Shown here: piece after piece, positions 1-8,907 of the stretch
How the letters are laid out: every line of letters begins with the position of its first letter
How positions within the stretch are numbered: the first letter of the stretch is position 1
Made by a program: the position numbers and the translations under genes
Assembly: GCA_963834685.1 (NCBI GenBank)
Contig: CAWICW010000011.1
Coordinates: forward strand, 27,519 to 91,518
Length of the DNA: 64,000 nt
Source of the DNA: Palsa-504 sp963834685
Lineage (GTDB): Bacteria; Actinomycetota; Actinomycetes; Streptosporangiales; Streptosporangiaceae
Direction: 5' to 3'
The notes under the pieces: model-generated
What the model saw: the letters and a program-made list of their open reading frames with translations, nothing else
Databases searched by the model: none
Told to the model about the DNA's origin: nothing

Positions 1-372
1 CTGGCGGTGGCCATCGGTTACGGTCTCCAGGCGGCGCGCCGGATAGCCCGGCACGGGCCCAGATCTGCTGCGCCCGCTCTGCCGGGCCGGGATCCGCTGT
101 CCCCGGCGGTCACGGCGAGCTTCTTCCTGCTGGTATCGGCGCTGCTGTTCGCGCTCAACGTGAGCGGCGTGGGAGGGGCCATCCACCGGACCTGGGTCAA
201 CATCCCGCTCTCGTCGGGCTCCCCCACCACGACCGTTCCCGTGGTACCGAGTGTCATCGTCGCCGGGTGCCTGGCGCTGGCCGTCGGCTACGGTCTCCAG
301 GCGGCGCTCAGGCTCGCCCGGCGCCGGTCCGGATCAGCCGCGCCCGCTCTGCCGCGTTCTGGGTCAGGCTGA
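1..372 (+). CDS. C-terminal part of a small membrane protein with duplicated module (5' end outside window)
   Basis: The frame is open from base 1, so the true start lies upstream. The visible 123 residues hold two hydrophobic stretches, one around a FFLLVSALLFALNV segment and one around VIVAGCLALAVGYG. The piece LAVAIGYGLQAARRIAR at the left edge recurs near the C-terminus as LALAVGYGLQAALRLAR, each time followed by a SAAPALP tail, so the protein contains a duplicated hydrophobic-plus-basic unit. I do not recognise a family. The stop is followed by about 200 bases before the next gene, so it is probably not in that operon. Confidence 0.55.
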   Translation: MAVAIGYGLQAARRIARHGPRSAAPALPGRDPLSPAVTASFFLLVSALLFALNVSGVGGAIHRTWVNIPLSSGSPTTTVPVVPSVIVAGCLALAVGYGLQAALRLARRRSGSAAPALPRSGSG

Positions 373-578
373 TTGCGCCCGTTTAGGCCGTGCGGCCACG
401 TGAGTCCTGGCTGGACTGCGGGCGCCGACACTCACACAGAACTCACACGCAGATGAGCCCGTACGCTGCGGACCCGGGCGTTAGCTGGTGCCGCTGCGCC
501 GGTCCAGAAGGCTCCTGGCAGCAGCGTTCGTGCTCGTGTTGATCGGCCGGAACCCGGCGGACAGCTGAAGGAGACCAG

Positions 579-2006
579 ATGCGCGACAGCATCCAGCCAG
601 CGCGGCTGACCCGCTCATGGCGAGCGCACCTGCTCGCCGTCGCACTGCCCCTCAGCGCGGTCTTGGTGGCAGGATGTACGGGAGGCTCAGGCAGCTCGGC
701 CACGGCCGCGACGCGCGCGACTGCCTCGGCGTTGAGCGCGGCTTCCGACTGCTTTCTCCCCCCGGCGGCCTGCTATACCCCGTCTCAGTTCCGGGTGGCG
801 TATGGCATCCAGCCCTTGCTGGTCAGGGGGATCGACGGCCGAGGCGAAACGATCACGGACCTTGAAACTGCTGTATCCGTCAACGCCCCGCCGGGATCCA
901 CCATCATCCAGGCGGGCCCCACCAGCACCGCCACCATCCGCGTGACCGGGCCGCCTGGCCAGCCCCCGGCTGTCACCGATATCCGTCAGGATCTGGCCAG
1001 ATTCGACAGCTTGTTCCGGCTGCCCGCCGCGCGGATCCAGGTCGTGACCAGCCTCGCCGGCTCAGCCCCGCGCTGGCAGGCGTCTAGCGGCGAGGTCGGG
1101 GACCTCGAGGAACTGCACATGGTCGCCCCCGCCGCTACCCTACGGGTGGTCCTGATGCCTGCCAGCGTCCAGAACAGCGCCAAGACCGCGACCGCGGGCC
1201 TGCTCGCCGGTGTGCGGCTCGCGGTCTCTGACACCGACGTGGTTTCGATCAGCTGGGATCTAGGGGAACACTTCTTCACCAAGGCTCAGGCGGCCGAGAT
1301 GAACTCGATACTGCTGGGAGCCGCCGCTCACCACGTCACGGTAGTCGCCAGCTCTGGCGACACCGGCGGGTTCAGCGACGCCCAATCGTTTGGGAGCGCG
1401 CTACCGTCTGAGAGCACGGTCAAGGAGGTCAGCCTTCCGGCCTCAGACCCGTTCGTGCTGGCCGTTGGCGGCACCACGCTCACCGCGAACCCCGCGACCG
1501 GCGCCTACATCAGCGAGACCGTCTGGAACACCACGGGCAGCTTCGCTCAGCCCGGCTCAGCATCGGGGGGCGGCTTCAGCCACCTGTACGCCCGTCCCTC
1601 TTATCAGGATGGCGTCCCCAGGATCGGGGCGATGAGGGGCGTGCCCGACGTGGCCGCTGACGCTGATGCACAGGACGGCGCCCCGATCGTCTTTGCCGTC
1701 GGCAGCACGCCATTTATCGCCCCGGCTTCCGGCACCGAGGCCGCCGCGCCGCTGTGGGCGGGACTCATCGCGCTGGCCGACCAGTACGCCCATCACGACC
1801 TCGGCTTGGTCAACCCCGCCATCTACCGCATCGCCCGCAGCTCCAGCTACCACCAGGCGTTTCACGATATTACTACCGGTAACAACGACATGACCATGCC
1901 GTATCCGGCCGGCACGGCCGGATACCAGGCCACTCCCGGATGGGACCCGGCGACGGGCTGGGGAAGCCCCGACGCGCAGGTGCTCGCCCCCTTGCTGGCC
2001 GCTTAG
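579..2006 (+). CDS. Sedolisin-fold (S53) lipoprotein, catalytic Ser replaced by Glu
   Basis: 475 residues. The N-terminus has a signal peptide ending in a lipobox (VAGC, Cys33), so a surface lipoprotein is expected. The sequence from about residue 66 (TPSQFRVAYGI) to the end follows the S53 peptidase fold: the Glu/Asp region GEVGDLEELH (E172, D175), the oxyanion Asp in SSGDTGG (D261) and the calcium-site region FHDITTGNND...GWDPATGWGSP. The catalytic serine motif, GTS in active sedolisins, reads SGTEAAAPLWAG, with Glu387 (codon 1737-1739) in place of Ser. The Glu-Asp spacing is also one residue shorter than usual, and the long activation prodomain is missing. It is probably a non-proteolytic binding or sensory protein. 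The start has a good RBS (gaaggag). It precedes an ABC transporter operon by about 50 bases. Confidence 0.85.
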   Translation: MRDSIQPARLTRSWRAHLLAVALPLSAVLVAGCTGGSGSSATAATRATASALSAASDCFLPPAACYTPSQFRVAYGIQPLLVRGIDGRGETITDLETAVSVNAPPGSTIIQAGPTSTATIRVTGPPGQPPAVTDIRQDLARFDSLFRLPAARIQVVTSLAGSAPRWQASSGEVGDLEELHMVAPAATLRVVLMPASVQNSAKTATAGLLAGVRLAVSDTDVVSISWDLGEHFFTKAQAAEMNSILLGAAAHHVTVVASSGDTGGFSDAQSFGSALPSESTVKEVSLPASDPFVLAVGGTTLTANPATGAYISETVWNTTGSFAQPGSASGGGFSHLYARPSYQDGVPRIGAMRGVPDVAADADAQDGAPIVFAVGSTPFIAPASGTEAAAPLWAGLIALADQYAHHDLGLVNPAIYRIARSSSYHQAFHDITTGNNDMTMPYPAGTAGYQATPGWDPATGWGSPDAQVLAPLLAA

Positions 2007-2059
2007 CCAGACGCAGCAACCGCAGTCACACCGAGTAGCCAACCACTTAAAGGATGGGA

Positions 2060-2800
2060 ATGAGCTCCGGCCAGGCACACTTGGCGTACGGCACAGATAA
2101 CGCGGGGCCGCCGCCACAGGTCATGGTGGCGGCGGACGGTGTCCGCCGGACCTTCGGCAGCGGGCATCTCGCCGTGCAAGCTCTGCGCGGAGTATCGCTC
2201 ACGGTAGACCGTGGTCAGCTCGTTGCCTTGCGCGGGCGATCCGGCTCCGGCAAGACCACGCTGCTGAACATCATCGGTGGCCTGGACGACCCGACGGCCG
2301 GCCGGGTGTGGGTGGATGGCCGGGAAGTGAACCGGATGAGCGAGCGGCAGCGGCTGACGCTGCGGCGGGACACGGTCGCTTTCATCTTCCAGTCCTTCGG
2401 GCTCGTGCCGATGCTGTCCACGGCGGAGAACGTCGGGATTCCGCTGCGCATCGAGGGCCTGCGGCCCAGCGAGCGCCGGGAGCGGGTCGCGGCCATGCTG
2501 GCACTGACCGGGATGGCCAGCCACGCCGCGCACCGCCCGGGTGAGCTTTCCGGTGGCCAGCAGCAGCGGGTGGCCATCGCCCGCGCGCTGGCCGGCCGGC
2601 CGGGCCTGCTGATCGCGGACGAGCCAACCAGCCAGCTCGACCTGGAGACCGGCCGGCAGATCATGGAGCTGCTGCTCAGCGTCGTGCGGTCCGAGGGGAT
2701 CACCGCCCTGGTCGCCACCCACGACGAGGCGCTGATCGACCTGGCCGACAAGGTCATTTCGCTGGAGGACGGGTCCGTCGCCGGCATCGAGGGCGGATAG
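2060..2800 (+). CDS. ABC transporter ATP-binding protein (LolD/MacB-type)
   Basis: About 246 residues with a complete ABC cassette: Walker A GRSGSGKTT, Q-loop at FIFQSF, signature LSGGQQQR, Walker B LLIADEPT and H-loop VATHDE. The family drives FtsX/MacB-type permeases that extract or move lipids, lipoproteins or peptides from the membrane. An upstream in-frame ATG at 2054 exists, but its AAAGG would sit directly against the start; ATG 2060 places AAAGG at a normal distance. The stop abuts the GTG of the permease gene at 2801 with no gap, so the two are co-translated. It lies 53 bases after the sedolisin-like gene, suggesting joint function. Confidence 0.9.
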   Translation: MSSGQAHLAYGTDNAGPPPQVMVAADGVRRTFGSGHLAVQALRGVSLTVDRGQLVALRGRSGSGKTTLLNIIGGLDDPTAGRVWVDGREVNRMSERQRLTLRRDTVAFIFQSFGLVPMLSTAENVGIPLRIEGLRPSERRERVAAMLALTGMASHAAHRPGELSGGQQQRVAIARALAGRPGLLIADEPTSQLDLETGRQIMELLLSVVRSEGITALVATHDEALIDLADKVISLEDGSVAGIEGG

Positions 2801-5800
2801 GTGCGATCTGTGGGTGGGCTGGGGCTGTCCTTTCTCTTCCGCAGGGCCAGGTCCTCGTGGTTGCTCCTGGCCTGCGTCGCGGTCACGGTCCTGCTGGCGA
2901 CAGGGCTCGCGGCCGTGCTCTGGACCTTCGCCGGCGCGGTGATCCCGCTCGGAGCGCAGGACATCCTGGCCGACGCCCAGGGCCGGGTAATCGGCCTGTC
3001 CGGCGAGGTCGACGCCGGCCAGGCCGCCACCGACTCGCAGCAGATCCGTGCCACGCTGGGAAAGGCCTGGCCGGGGGTCGGGTTCCAGATGGAAAGCGCG
3101 CTGTGGGCGGCTCCGCTCCAGCTCTCGGCGTCGGCCGCCGGCATCACGCAGATCCAGCCCGCGTCGCTGGAAGGGATCAGCGCCCAGGCGACGCTGACCG
3201 CAGGGGAGTGGCCGGGTCCGCCGCACCACGGCGGCCCGGTGCCGGTGGCATTGCCGGCCGCCGCGGCCAGCCAGCTGCACGTGACCCTAGGCTCGGTGCT
3301 GACGGGTACCCCCCGGTCCGGCGGAGCGCCAACCTCGCTGCAGGTCACCGGGCTGTTCCGGCCCACGAACCCGGCGTCGACGTACTGGGCCCTGGACCTG
3401 CTGCCCATCTCGGGGATCACCGCCCAGGATTACACCATCGGGGGCCCAGGCCCAGGCCCAGGCAGCGTCCGGATTTCCAACGTCAGCTACGGCCCCGCGG
3501 TGGTGAACCCGGCTGCGTTCGGCGGGGCGCTCGCCGTGAGCCAGGGCTCGTGGATGGTGTTGCCGCAAGCGCCGGCGTTGGCCCGCGGGAACCTCGAAGC
3601 GCTCAACGCGGGCACCAGCGCGGCGGTTTCGCAGCTGGCCGTGCTCCTCCCCGATGGGCTGGCGGTGACCTCGAGCCTGCCGCAGCTCCTGAGCGGCATC
3701 TCCAGCACCATCGTGCTGACCCGGTCGCTGTTCACCATCGCCGCCCTGCTGTTGCTGCTGGTGGCCGGGGCCGGACTGGTGCTGGCCGCACGGCTGCTGG
3801 CCAGTCTGCGCGAGGAGGAGTCCGCACTGCTGCGGGCGCGCGGCGCCACCAGGTGGCAGGTGGTTCGGCCCGTGCTGGCCGAAGCGGTGGTGCTCGGCGC
3901 CGTGGCCGGCCTGGCGGGCGTACTGCTCGGCACGCACCTGACCAGCGTGCTGGCCCGCCTGGCCGACCTGCGCCTGGCCGGCTATACGGGCCGCGGCATC
4001 ACCTCGCTGGCCTGGCTGTCGGCCCTCGCCGTGCTAGTGGTGTGCGTCGCGGTGATGACCTGGCCGGCGCTGCACACCCTGACCCCCGACGCGGCCAGGC
4101 TCCGCCGGGGCCGGCAGGCCCGGCTCGCGGGGATCGCCTGGGCGGGCGGCGATCTGGCGCTGCTGGCGCTGGCCGCGGTCGCGGTATGGGAACTGCGCGG
4201 CTACTCGGCGGTCGCGCATCCGGCCACGGGATCGCTCGGGATCGATCCCGTGATCGCCCTCGCCCCCGCACTCGCGCTGGCCGGGGTGGCGCTCATCCCG
4301 CTCCGCGGGGTGCCGCTGCTGGCCAGGCTGGCCGACAAGGCGACCGACCACGAACGGCACCTGGCCGCCGCGATGGTGAGCTGGCAGATCGCCAGGCGGC
4401 CGATCCGCCAGGCGGGCCCGGTCCTGCTCGTCGTCATCGCGACGGCGACCACCACGCTGGCGCTGGCCGGGTACCAAAGCTGGCGGCAGTCGGCCGCGGA
4501 CCAGGCCGCCTTCGCGGTCGGCTCGGATGTGCAGGTGGACGCCGCGGGCCCGCTGCCGCCGGGCGCAACCGGGGCGATCACCCATGCACGGGGCGTCACC
4601 GCCGCCACGTCGGCCAGCGTGGCCAGCATCGGCAACGGGGGCCAGCTGATCGCGCTGGACGCGAGCACGGCGGGTAAAACGATCCTGCTCCGCCCCGACC
4701 TGTCGCCGCTTCCGCTGAGCTCGCTGTGGCAGCGCATCACGCCGCGGCGGCTGTCCGGGCTGGCGCTGCCCGGCCGGCCGGACCGGCTGGAGATCCTCGC
4801 GACCCTCGGGGCGGGCCCGGGCACCAGCGCAGCCGAGCTACGGAATGCTCTTGGCTCAGTCACCGTCATGGCCTGGATCCAGGACGCTGGCGGCGCCACC
4901 TACGAGGTACCCCCCGACGGAAGCCTGCCCGCCGACGGCCAGCCGCACTCCCTGGCCTTCACCCTGTCAGGTCCGCGGCAGGCCAGCTACCCGCTGCGGC
5001 TGCTCGGGCTTACGCTGGGACCCTATCCCCTGCCGCCGTACGACCCGGCGAACCCGACGTCGGCCCCAACCGCCCGCCTCACCATCGAGTCCCTCACCGT
5101 GGCGGACACGGCCAGCGGCCCGTTCGGCAGGCCGTTCGCCCACGGTGACGCCCTGGCGGCGTGGCAGGGCGCGGGACGGTCGGCGTACGTGCCGACCGGG
5201 CCACCGAACCCGTACGGGGGGATGCCGCCGTCGGGCGGGGCAGCGCCATCGATCCTGGGCTGGCATAGCGCCGCCGAGGGCGCCCGGCAGCTCACGTTCA
5301 ATACCGGACACGATCCGTCGGTCCCGGTCGAGCTCAGCGTCAGCTACGCGCCCGGGACCGCCTCAGGGCTGGTCACGATCCTGGCGCGGTCGCCGTCCCC
5401 AGTCATCCCGGCGATCGCCACCAGAGGTTACCTGGCGGCCAACCACCTCGGCATCGGATCGGTCACCTCGGTTACGGTCGGCGGGTTCGCGGCCACGATC
5501 CAGATCGTGGCGTCGGTGGCCAACTTCCCGACCGTCTTCGGACCGAACCAGACGCTGATCATCGACCTCGTGGAGGTCAACGACCTGCTCGTCGCCAACC
5601 AGCTGCCGACCATAGTGGAGCCCTTGCCGGTGACCCGCTGGTGGCTGCGCACCGCTGGCGGCCAGGTACCGCCCCTGCCGGCCGGCCTCGGCCTGTCCGT
5701 CACCAGCCGCGTCAGCCAGCAGGCGGCCCTGCTCGACAACCCGCTGCTGACCGCCCCCCGGCAAGCCCTGCTGGCCATCGGGGTGGCGGCGGTGCTGCTC

Positions 5801-6172
5801 GGCGTGCTCGGGTTCTCGGTCAGCGTCGCGGCCAGTCTCCGGTCACGGCGGACGCAGAGCGCGGTGTTCGCCGCGCTGGGGGTGGGGAAAAACGATCAGG
5901 CTGGCCAGCTATGCCTGGAGCAGGGCGCGCTCAGCCTTCCGGCCGCGGCCGCGGGCCTGCTGGCCGGGATCGGCCTGGCCGAGTTGATGGTGCCCGCGAT
6001 CACCTTGACCGAGGATTCGACGGCGCCGTTCCCGTGGGCCCTGGTGATAGTCCCACTCGGCCCGGCCGTGGCCCTGGCCCTCCTCACCGCGGCCGGGCCG
6101 GTCGCCGCCGCTGCCCTGTCGGTCCTGCGCCGACCCGACCCAGCGGCGCAGTTGCGGGCGGAGGGCGGTTGA
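2801..6172 (+). CDS. FtsX-like ABC transporter permease, very large
   Basis: 1123 residues starting at GTG directly after the ATPase stop. Layout is one N-terminal membrane segment (about residues 17-41), a long extracytoplasmic region, a central cluster of four to six segments (from about residue 308), a second long extracytoplasmic region with many Pro/Gly/Ser, and three C-terminal segments. This is the duplicated FtsX arrangement of large actinobacterial permeases. The extracytoplasmic half contains VTGLFRPTNPASTYW, echoed in the next gene as ITGIIRPTNPASTFW, so the two permeases are paralogues. Substrate unknown. The stop TGA overlaps the TTG start of the next gene. Confidence 0.88.
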   Translation: MRSVGGLGLSFLFRRARSSWLLLACVAVTVLLATGLAAVLWTFAGAVIPLGAQDILADAQGRVIGLSGEVDAGQAATDSQQIRATLGKAWPGVGFQMESALWAAPLQLSASAAGITQIQPASLEGISAQATLTAGEWPGPPHHGGPVPVALPAAAASQLHVTLGSVLTGTPRSGGAPTSLQVTGLFRPTNPASTYWALDLLPISGITAQDYTIGGPGPGPGSVRISNVSYGPAVVNPAAFGGALAVSQGSWMVLPQAPALARGNLEALNAGTSAAVSQLAVLLPDGLAVTSSLPQLLSGISSTIVLTRSLFTIAALLLLLVAGAGLVLAARLLASLREEESALLRARGATRWQVVRPVLAEAVVLGAVAGLAGVLLGTHLTSVLARLADLRLAGYTGRGITSLAWLSALAVLVVCVAVMTWPALHTLTPDAARLRRGRQARLAGIAWAGGDLALLALAAVAVWELRGYSAVAHPATGSLGIDPVIALAPALALAGVALIPLRGVPLLARLADKATDHERHLAAAMVSWQIARRPIRQAGPVLLVVIATATTTLALAGYQSWRQSAADQAAFAVGSDVQVDAAGPLPPGATGAITHARGVTAATSASVASIGNGGQLIALDASTAGKTILLRPDLSPLPLSSLWQRITPRRLSGLALPGRPDRLEILATLGAGPGTSAAELRNALGSVTVMAWIQDAGGATYEVPPDGSLPADGQPHSLAFTLSGPRQASYPLRLLGLTLGPYPLPPYDPANPTSAPTARLTIESLTVADTASGPFGRPFAHGDALAAWQGAGRSAYVPTGPPNPYGGMPPSGGAAPSILGWHSAAEGARQLTFNTGHDPSVPVELSVSYAPGTASGLVTILARSPSPVIPAIATRGYLAANHLGIGSVTSVTVGGFAATIQIVASVANFPTVFGPNQTLIIDLVEVNDLLVANQLPTIVEPLPVTRWWLRTAGGQVPPLPAGLGLSVTSRVSQQAALLDNPLLTAPRQALLAIGVAAVLLGVLGFSVSVAASLRSRRTQSAVFAALGVGKNDQAGQLCLEQGALSLPAAAAGLLAGIGLAELMVPAITLTEDSTAPFPWALVIVPLGPAVALALLTAAGPVAAAALSVLRRPDPAAQLRAEGG

Positions 6173-8907
6173 GAACCCAGCTGAGAACGTTGTGGCCGCG
6201 GCTGCGCGCCGCCTGGGTCACGCTGACCGGTACCGGGGCCGCCGCCAGCGTCGCCTTCGGCTTGCTCGTGTTCGCCTCCGTGCTGGCCAGCCTGGCGATC
6301 CCGCGGGAGAGCGTCGGGTTGAGCAACGGGGCGTTGCAACGCGTGATCGCGGCTTCGCGGCTCACCGACCGGACCGTCATCGGGACCGTGCCGGAGACGT
6401 CCATGACGGACGAAATCGGCCAGGTTCAGGCCGGTGACATCGCGGCGGTCGGCGCCTCCTTGCGGACGCGGCTGGCCGCGGGCGGGATGCCGCTAGCTGG
6501 CGACCCACCCGCCTGGGCGGGCCTGACCACGGAATACGTGCCGGTCAGCGGGGCGGCCCGGGCCGCCGGGGACGGGCCGCCGCAGTTCGCGATGATCTAC
6601 CGTACGGAGCTGGCCCGCTACAGCCAGCTCGTGGCCGGGCGGCTCCCGGTCGGCGGCTCGTATCCCACGAACCACGCTGTGGTGCAGGCGGCGGTGACCA
6701 TCACCACCGCGGCCAGGTTCGGGTTGAAGGTCGGCGCCCGGCTGAACGCGGGGCAGGTGCAGCTGGTGATCACGGGGATCATCCGGCCGACGAACCCGGC
6801 TTCCACCTTCTGGAGCGAGGAACCCGTGGCGGCCAGGCCCGCGCTGACCCAAGCCGCGGCGCCTCAGCTGCCGTACTGGATCGCAGCGGCCTTCATCGGC
6901 CCCGGCGCGCTCCCGCTGGTCGAAGCGGGCATCGGCACCACTGAAATGCAGGTGACCTGGGTGTACACGGCCGCGCTCGGCCGGATCACCGCGGGCCAGG
7001 CCGACGATCTGGAGGCGAGCATCAACAGCCTGGCCTCCTCCGGGGCAACGGTGTTCACCCCCGCCGGGAACCCGGTCACGGTGACGATTTCCTCCCAGAT
7101 TCCCGCGATCCTGTCGCCGTTCATCTCCGGGGAAAACGCCGTCGCCCCCGCGCTCGAGCTGCTGTACGTCAGCCTGACCGTCATCGGGGCGGTAGTGGTG
7201 CTGCTCGGCGCCCGGCTGGTGGCGCAGCGCCGCGCCGCGGAGTTCACGCTCATGCGAGCCCGCGGCGCGGCGCTGTATCAGCTCGCCTGGCTGGTGCTAC
7301 GGGCCAGCCTGGTCATCGCCGCGGTCGCCGGGGCGGTGGCCGTGGTACTCGCCGTCGGCTTGACCCCCGGCGACGGCGACGCGGTGGGCTGGTGGCTGGC
7401 GGGCCTCACGATCGCCGTGACGCTCGTCGGCCCGGTGCTGATCAGCGTGGTCCCGCAGCGCGTGGCGGCGCCTCCCGCCGGCCGGCCAGAGCGGCGGGCC
7501 GTTGGCCGTAGGCCCGCGGCCCGCCGGATCGTCGTCGAGATCACGCTGGTCGCCGTGGCCATCGGCGGGCTGGTCGTGCTCCGGAACGAGGGCCTGAGCT
7601 CCGGGAACAGCGGCCTGTACACCAGCGCGGCGCCGGTGCTCGTCGCGATCCCCGTGGCCGTCGTCCTGCTGCGCTGCTACCCTGCCCTCGCCCGCGAGCT
7701 GGCCCGGATTGCGGGCCTGTCACGCGGGGTCGTGGCGTTCGTCGGCCTGGCCCGGGCCACCCGTACCCCGCCCGGCGCCGTCTTGCCGGCGTTCGCCCTG
7801 GTGCTAGTGCTGGCCATGGTGGCGTTCCCCGACATGGTCAGCACGTCGGTAACCGGCAGCCAGGTGGCCGAATCCTGGCAGCAGGTGGGCGCCGACGCGA
7901 TCATCCAGGCCCCGGCCAACGAGGCGATCCCCGTGGCACTACAGAGCCAGATCTCTTCGGTGCCAGGCGTCGTTTCCACCGCTACCGCGGAGGTCGACGC
8001 CGGGACGCTGCCCGCCGGGACCGAGCTGTCCGTGATGTTCGTCGACCCGGCCCAGTACGCGGCCGTGGTCGCCGGGGCGCCCGGCCCGCGGTTCCCGCTG
8101 GCCGCGCTGTCGGGGTACACCGGCCAGTCGGGTGCGCTCGTCCCCGCGGTCGCCACCGCCGCCGCTGCTCAGCAGGTTGGCACGGCGCCGACCAGCGTCA
8201 ACGTCGGGGGAACCAGTACCATCACGATCCGGCTGGTCGGACAGACCGGCGTCCCCGGCGTCCCCGGCGCCGTCGGCGTGGGCCCGGGCGTCACCGTGAT
8301 CGTGCCAGCGCAGGCATCCAGCCCCATAGTGCCGAACGTAATGCTGGTCGCCGGGCCCGGGCTGGACGCGGCGCGGCTGAGCGCCGACGTCAGCCGTGCG
8401 CTGCCGGGCGCGTCGGTGACGTTCCGCGCCACGGCCCTCGCCGCGCTGACCACGGCACCGGTGCCGCAGGCGGCACAGACGGCCCTCACCCAGGGAATGG
8501 CCGCCGCGGCCGGCTTCGGCGCACTGGTCCTGCTGCTGTCGCTGTTGCTCACCGCCTGGACCCGCGACATGACGCTGGCCCGCCTGGCGACGATGGGGCT
8601 GCGGCGCTCGCAGGCCCAGTTGCTGCAGGCGACCGAGACACTTCCCCCGGTCGTGGCCGCCGCCATCGGCGGCGTCGCGTGTGCCTGGCTGCTCGTGCCG
8701 CTGGTCGGGTCGTCGCTGAACCTGGCGGCGTTTGCCGGGACCGGGTCGGCCGCCGTGGTCACTCCCGCCGTCGTCCCGCTGGTCGGTTCCGCTGCCGGGC
8801 TGATGGTGGCCGCGCTGCTCGTGCTGGCCGTTCAGGCCGTAATCACCTACCATCGCGGCAGCGCCAGGGCGCTGCGGATCAGTGACGAAGGAGGCCCAGG
8901 CATATGA
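6169..8907 (+). CDS. Second FtsX-like ABC transporter permease
   Basis: 912 residues if translation starts at TTG 6169, which overlaps the previous stop as TTGA and has GGAGG four bases upstream. The open frame extends further 5', but that part is the shadow of the previous gene. It has an N-terminal membrane segment (SVAFGLLVFASVLASLAIP), a large extracytoplasmic domain with the RPTNPASTFW motif, a central group of segments and a C-terminal group ending in MVAALLVLAVQAVI. It probably pairs with the 2801 permease as a heterodimer served by two ATPases. It ends in an ATGA overlap with the next gene. The TTG start is the least certain point. Confidence 0.85.
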   Translation: MRTQLRTLWPRLRAAWVTLTGTGAAASVAFGLLVFASVLASLAIPRESVGLSNGALQRVIAASRLTDRTVIGTVPETSMTDEIGQVQAGDIAAVGASLRTRLAAGGMPLAGDPPAWAGLTTEYVPVSGAARAAGDGPPQFAMIYRTELARYSQLVAGRLPVGGSYPTNHAVVQAAVTITTAARFGLKVGARLNAGQVQLVITGIIRPTNPASTFWSEEPVAARPALTQAAAPQLPYWIAAAFIGPGALPLVEAGIGTTEMQVTWVYTAALGRITAGQADDLEASINSLASSGATVFTPAGNPVTVTISSQIPAILSPFISGENAVAPALELLYVSLTVIGAVVVLLGARLVAQRRAAEFTLMRARGAALYQLAWLVLRASLVIAAVAGAVAVVLAVGLTPGDGDAVGWWLAGLTIAVTLVGPVLISVVPQRVAAPPAGRPERRAVGRRPAARRIVVEITLVAVAIGGLVVLRNEGLSSGNSGLYTSAAPVLVAIPVAVVLLRCYPALARELARIAGLSRGVVAFVGLARATRTPPGAVLPAFALVLVLAMVAFPDMVSTSVTGSQVAESWQQVGADAIIQAPANEAIPVALQSQISSVPGVVSTATAEVDAGTLPAGTELSVMFVDPAQYAAVVAGAPGPRFPLAALSGYTGQSGALVPAVATAAAAQQVGTAPTSVNVGGTSTITIRLVGQTGVPGVPGAVGVGPGVTVIVPAQASSPIVPNVMLVAGPGLDAARLSADVSRALPGASVTFRATALAALTTAPVPQAAQTALTQGMAAAAGFGALVLLLSLLLTAWTRDMTLARLATMGLRRSQAQLLQATETLPPVVAAAIGGVACAWLLVPLVGSSLNLAAFAGTGSAAVVTPAVVPLVGSAAGLMVAALLVLAVQAVITYHRGSARALRISDEGGPGI

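Noticed and set aside
5641..6168. Upstream extension of the second permease frame
   Set aside because: It is the out-of-frame shadow of the first permease; TTG 6169 has an RBS and overlaps the stop.
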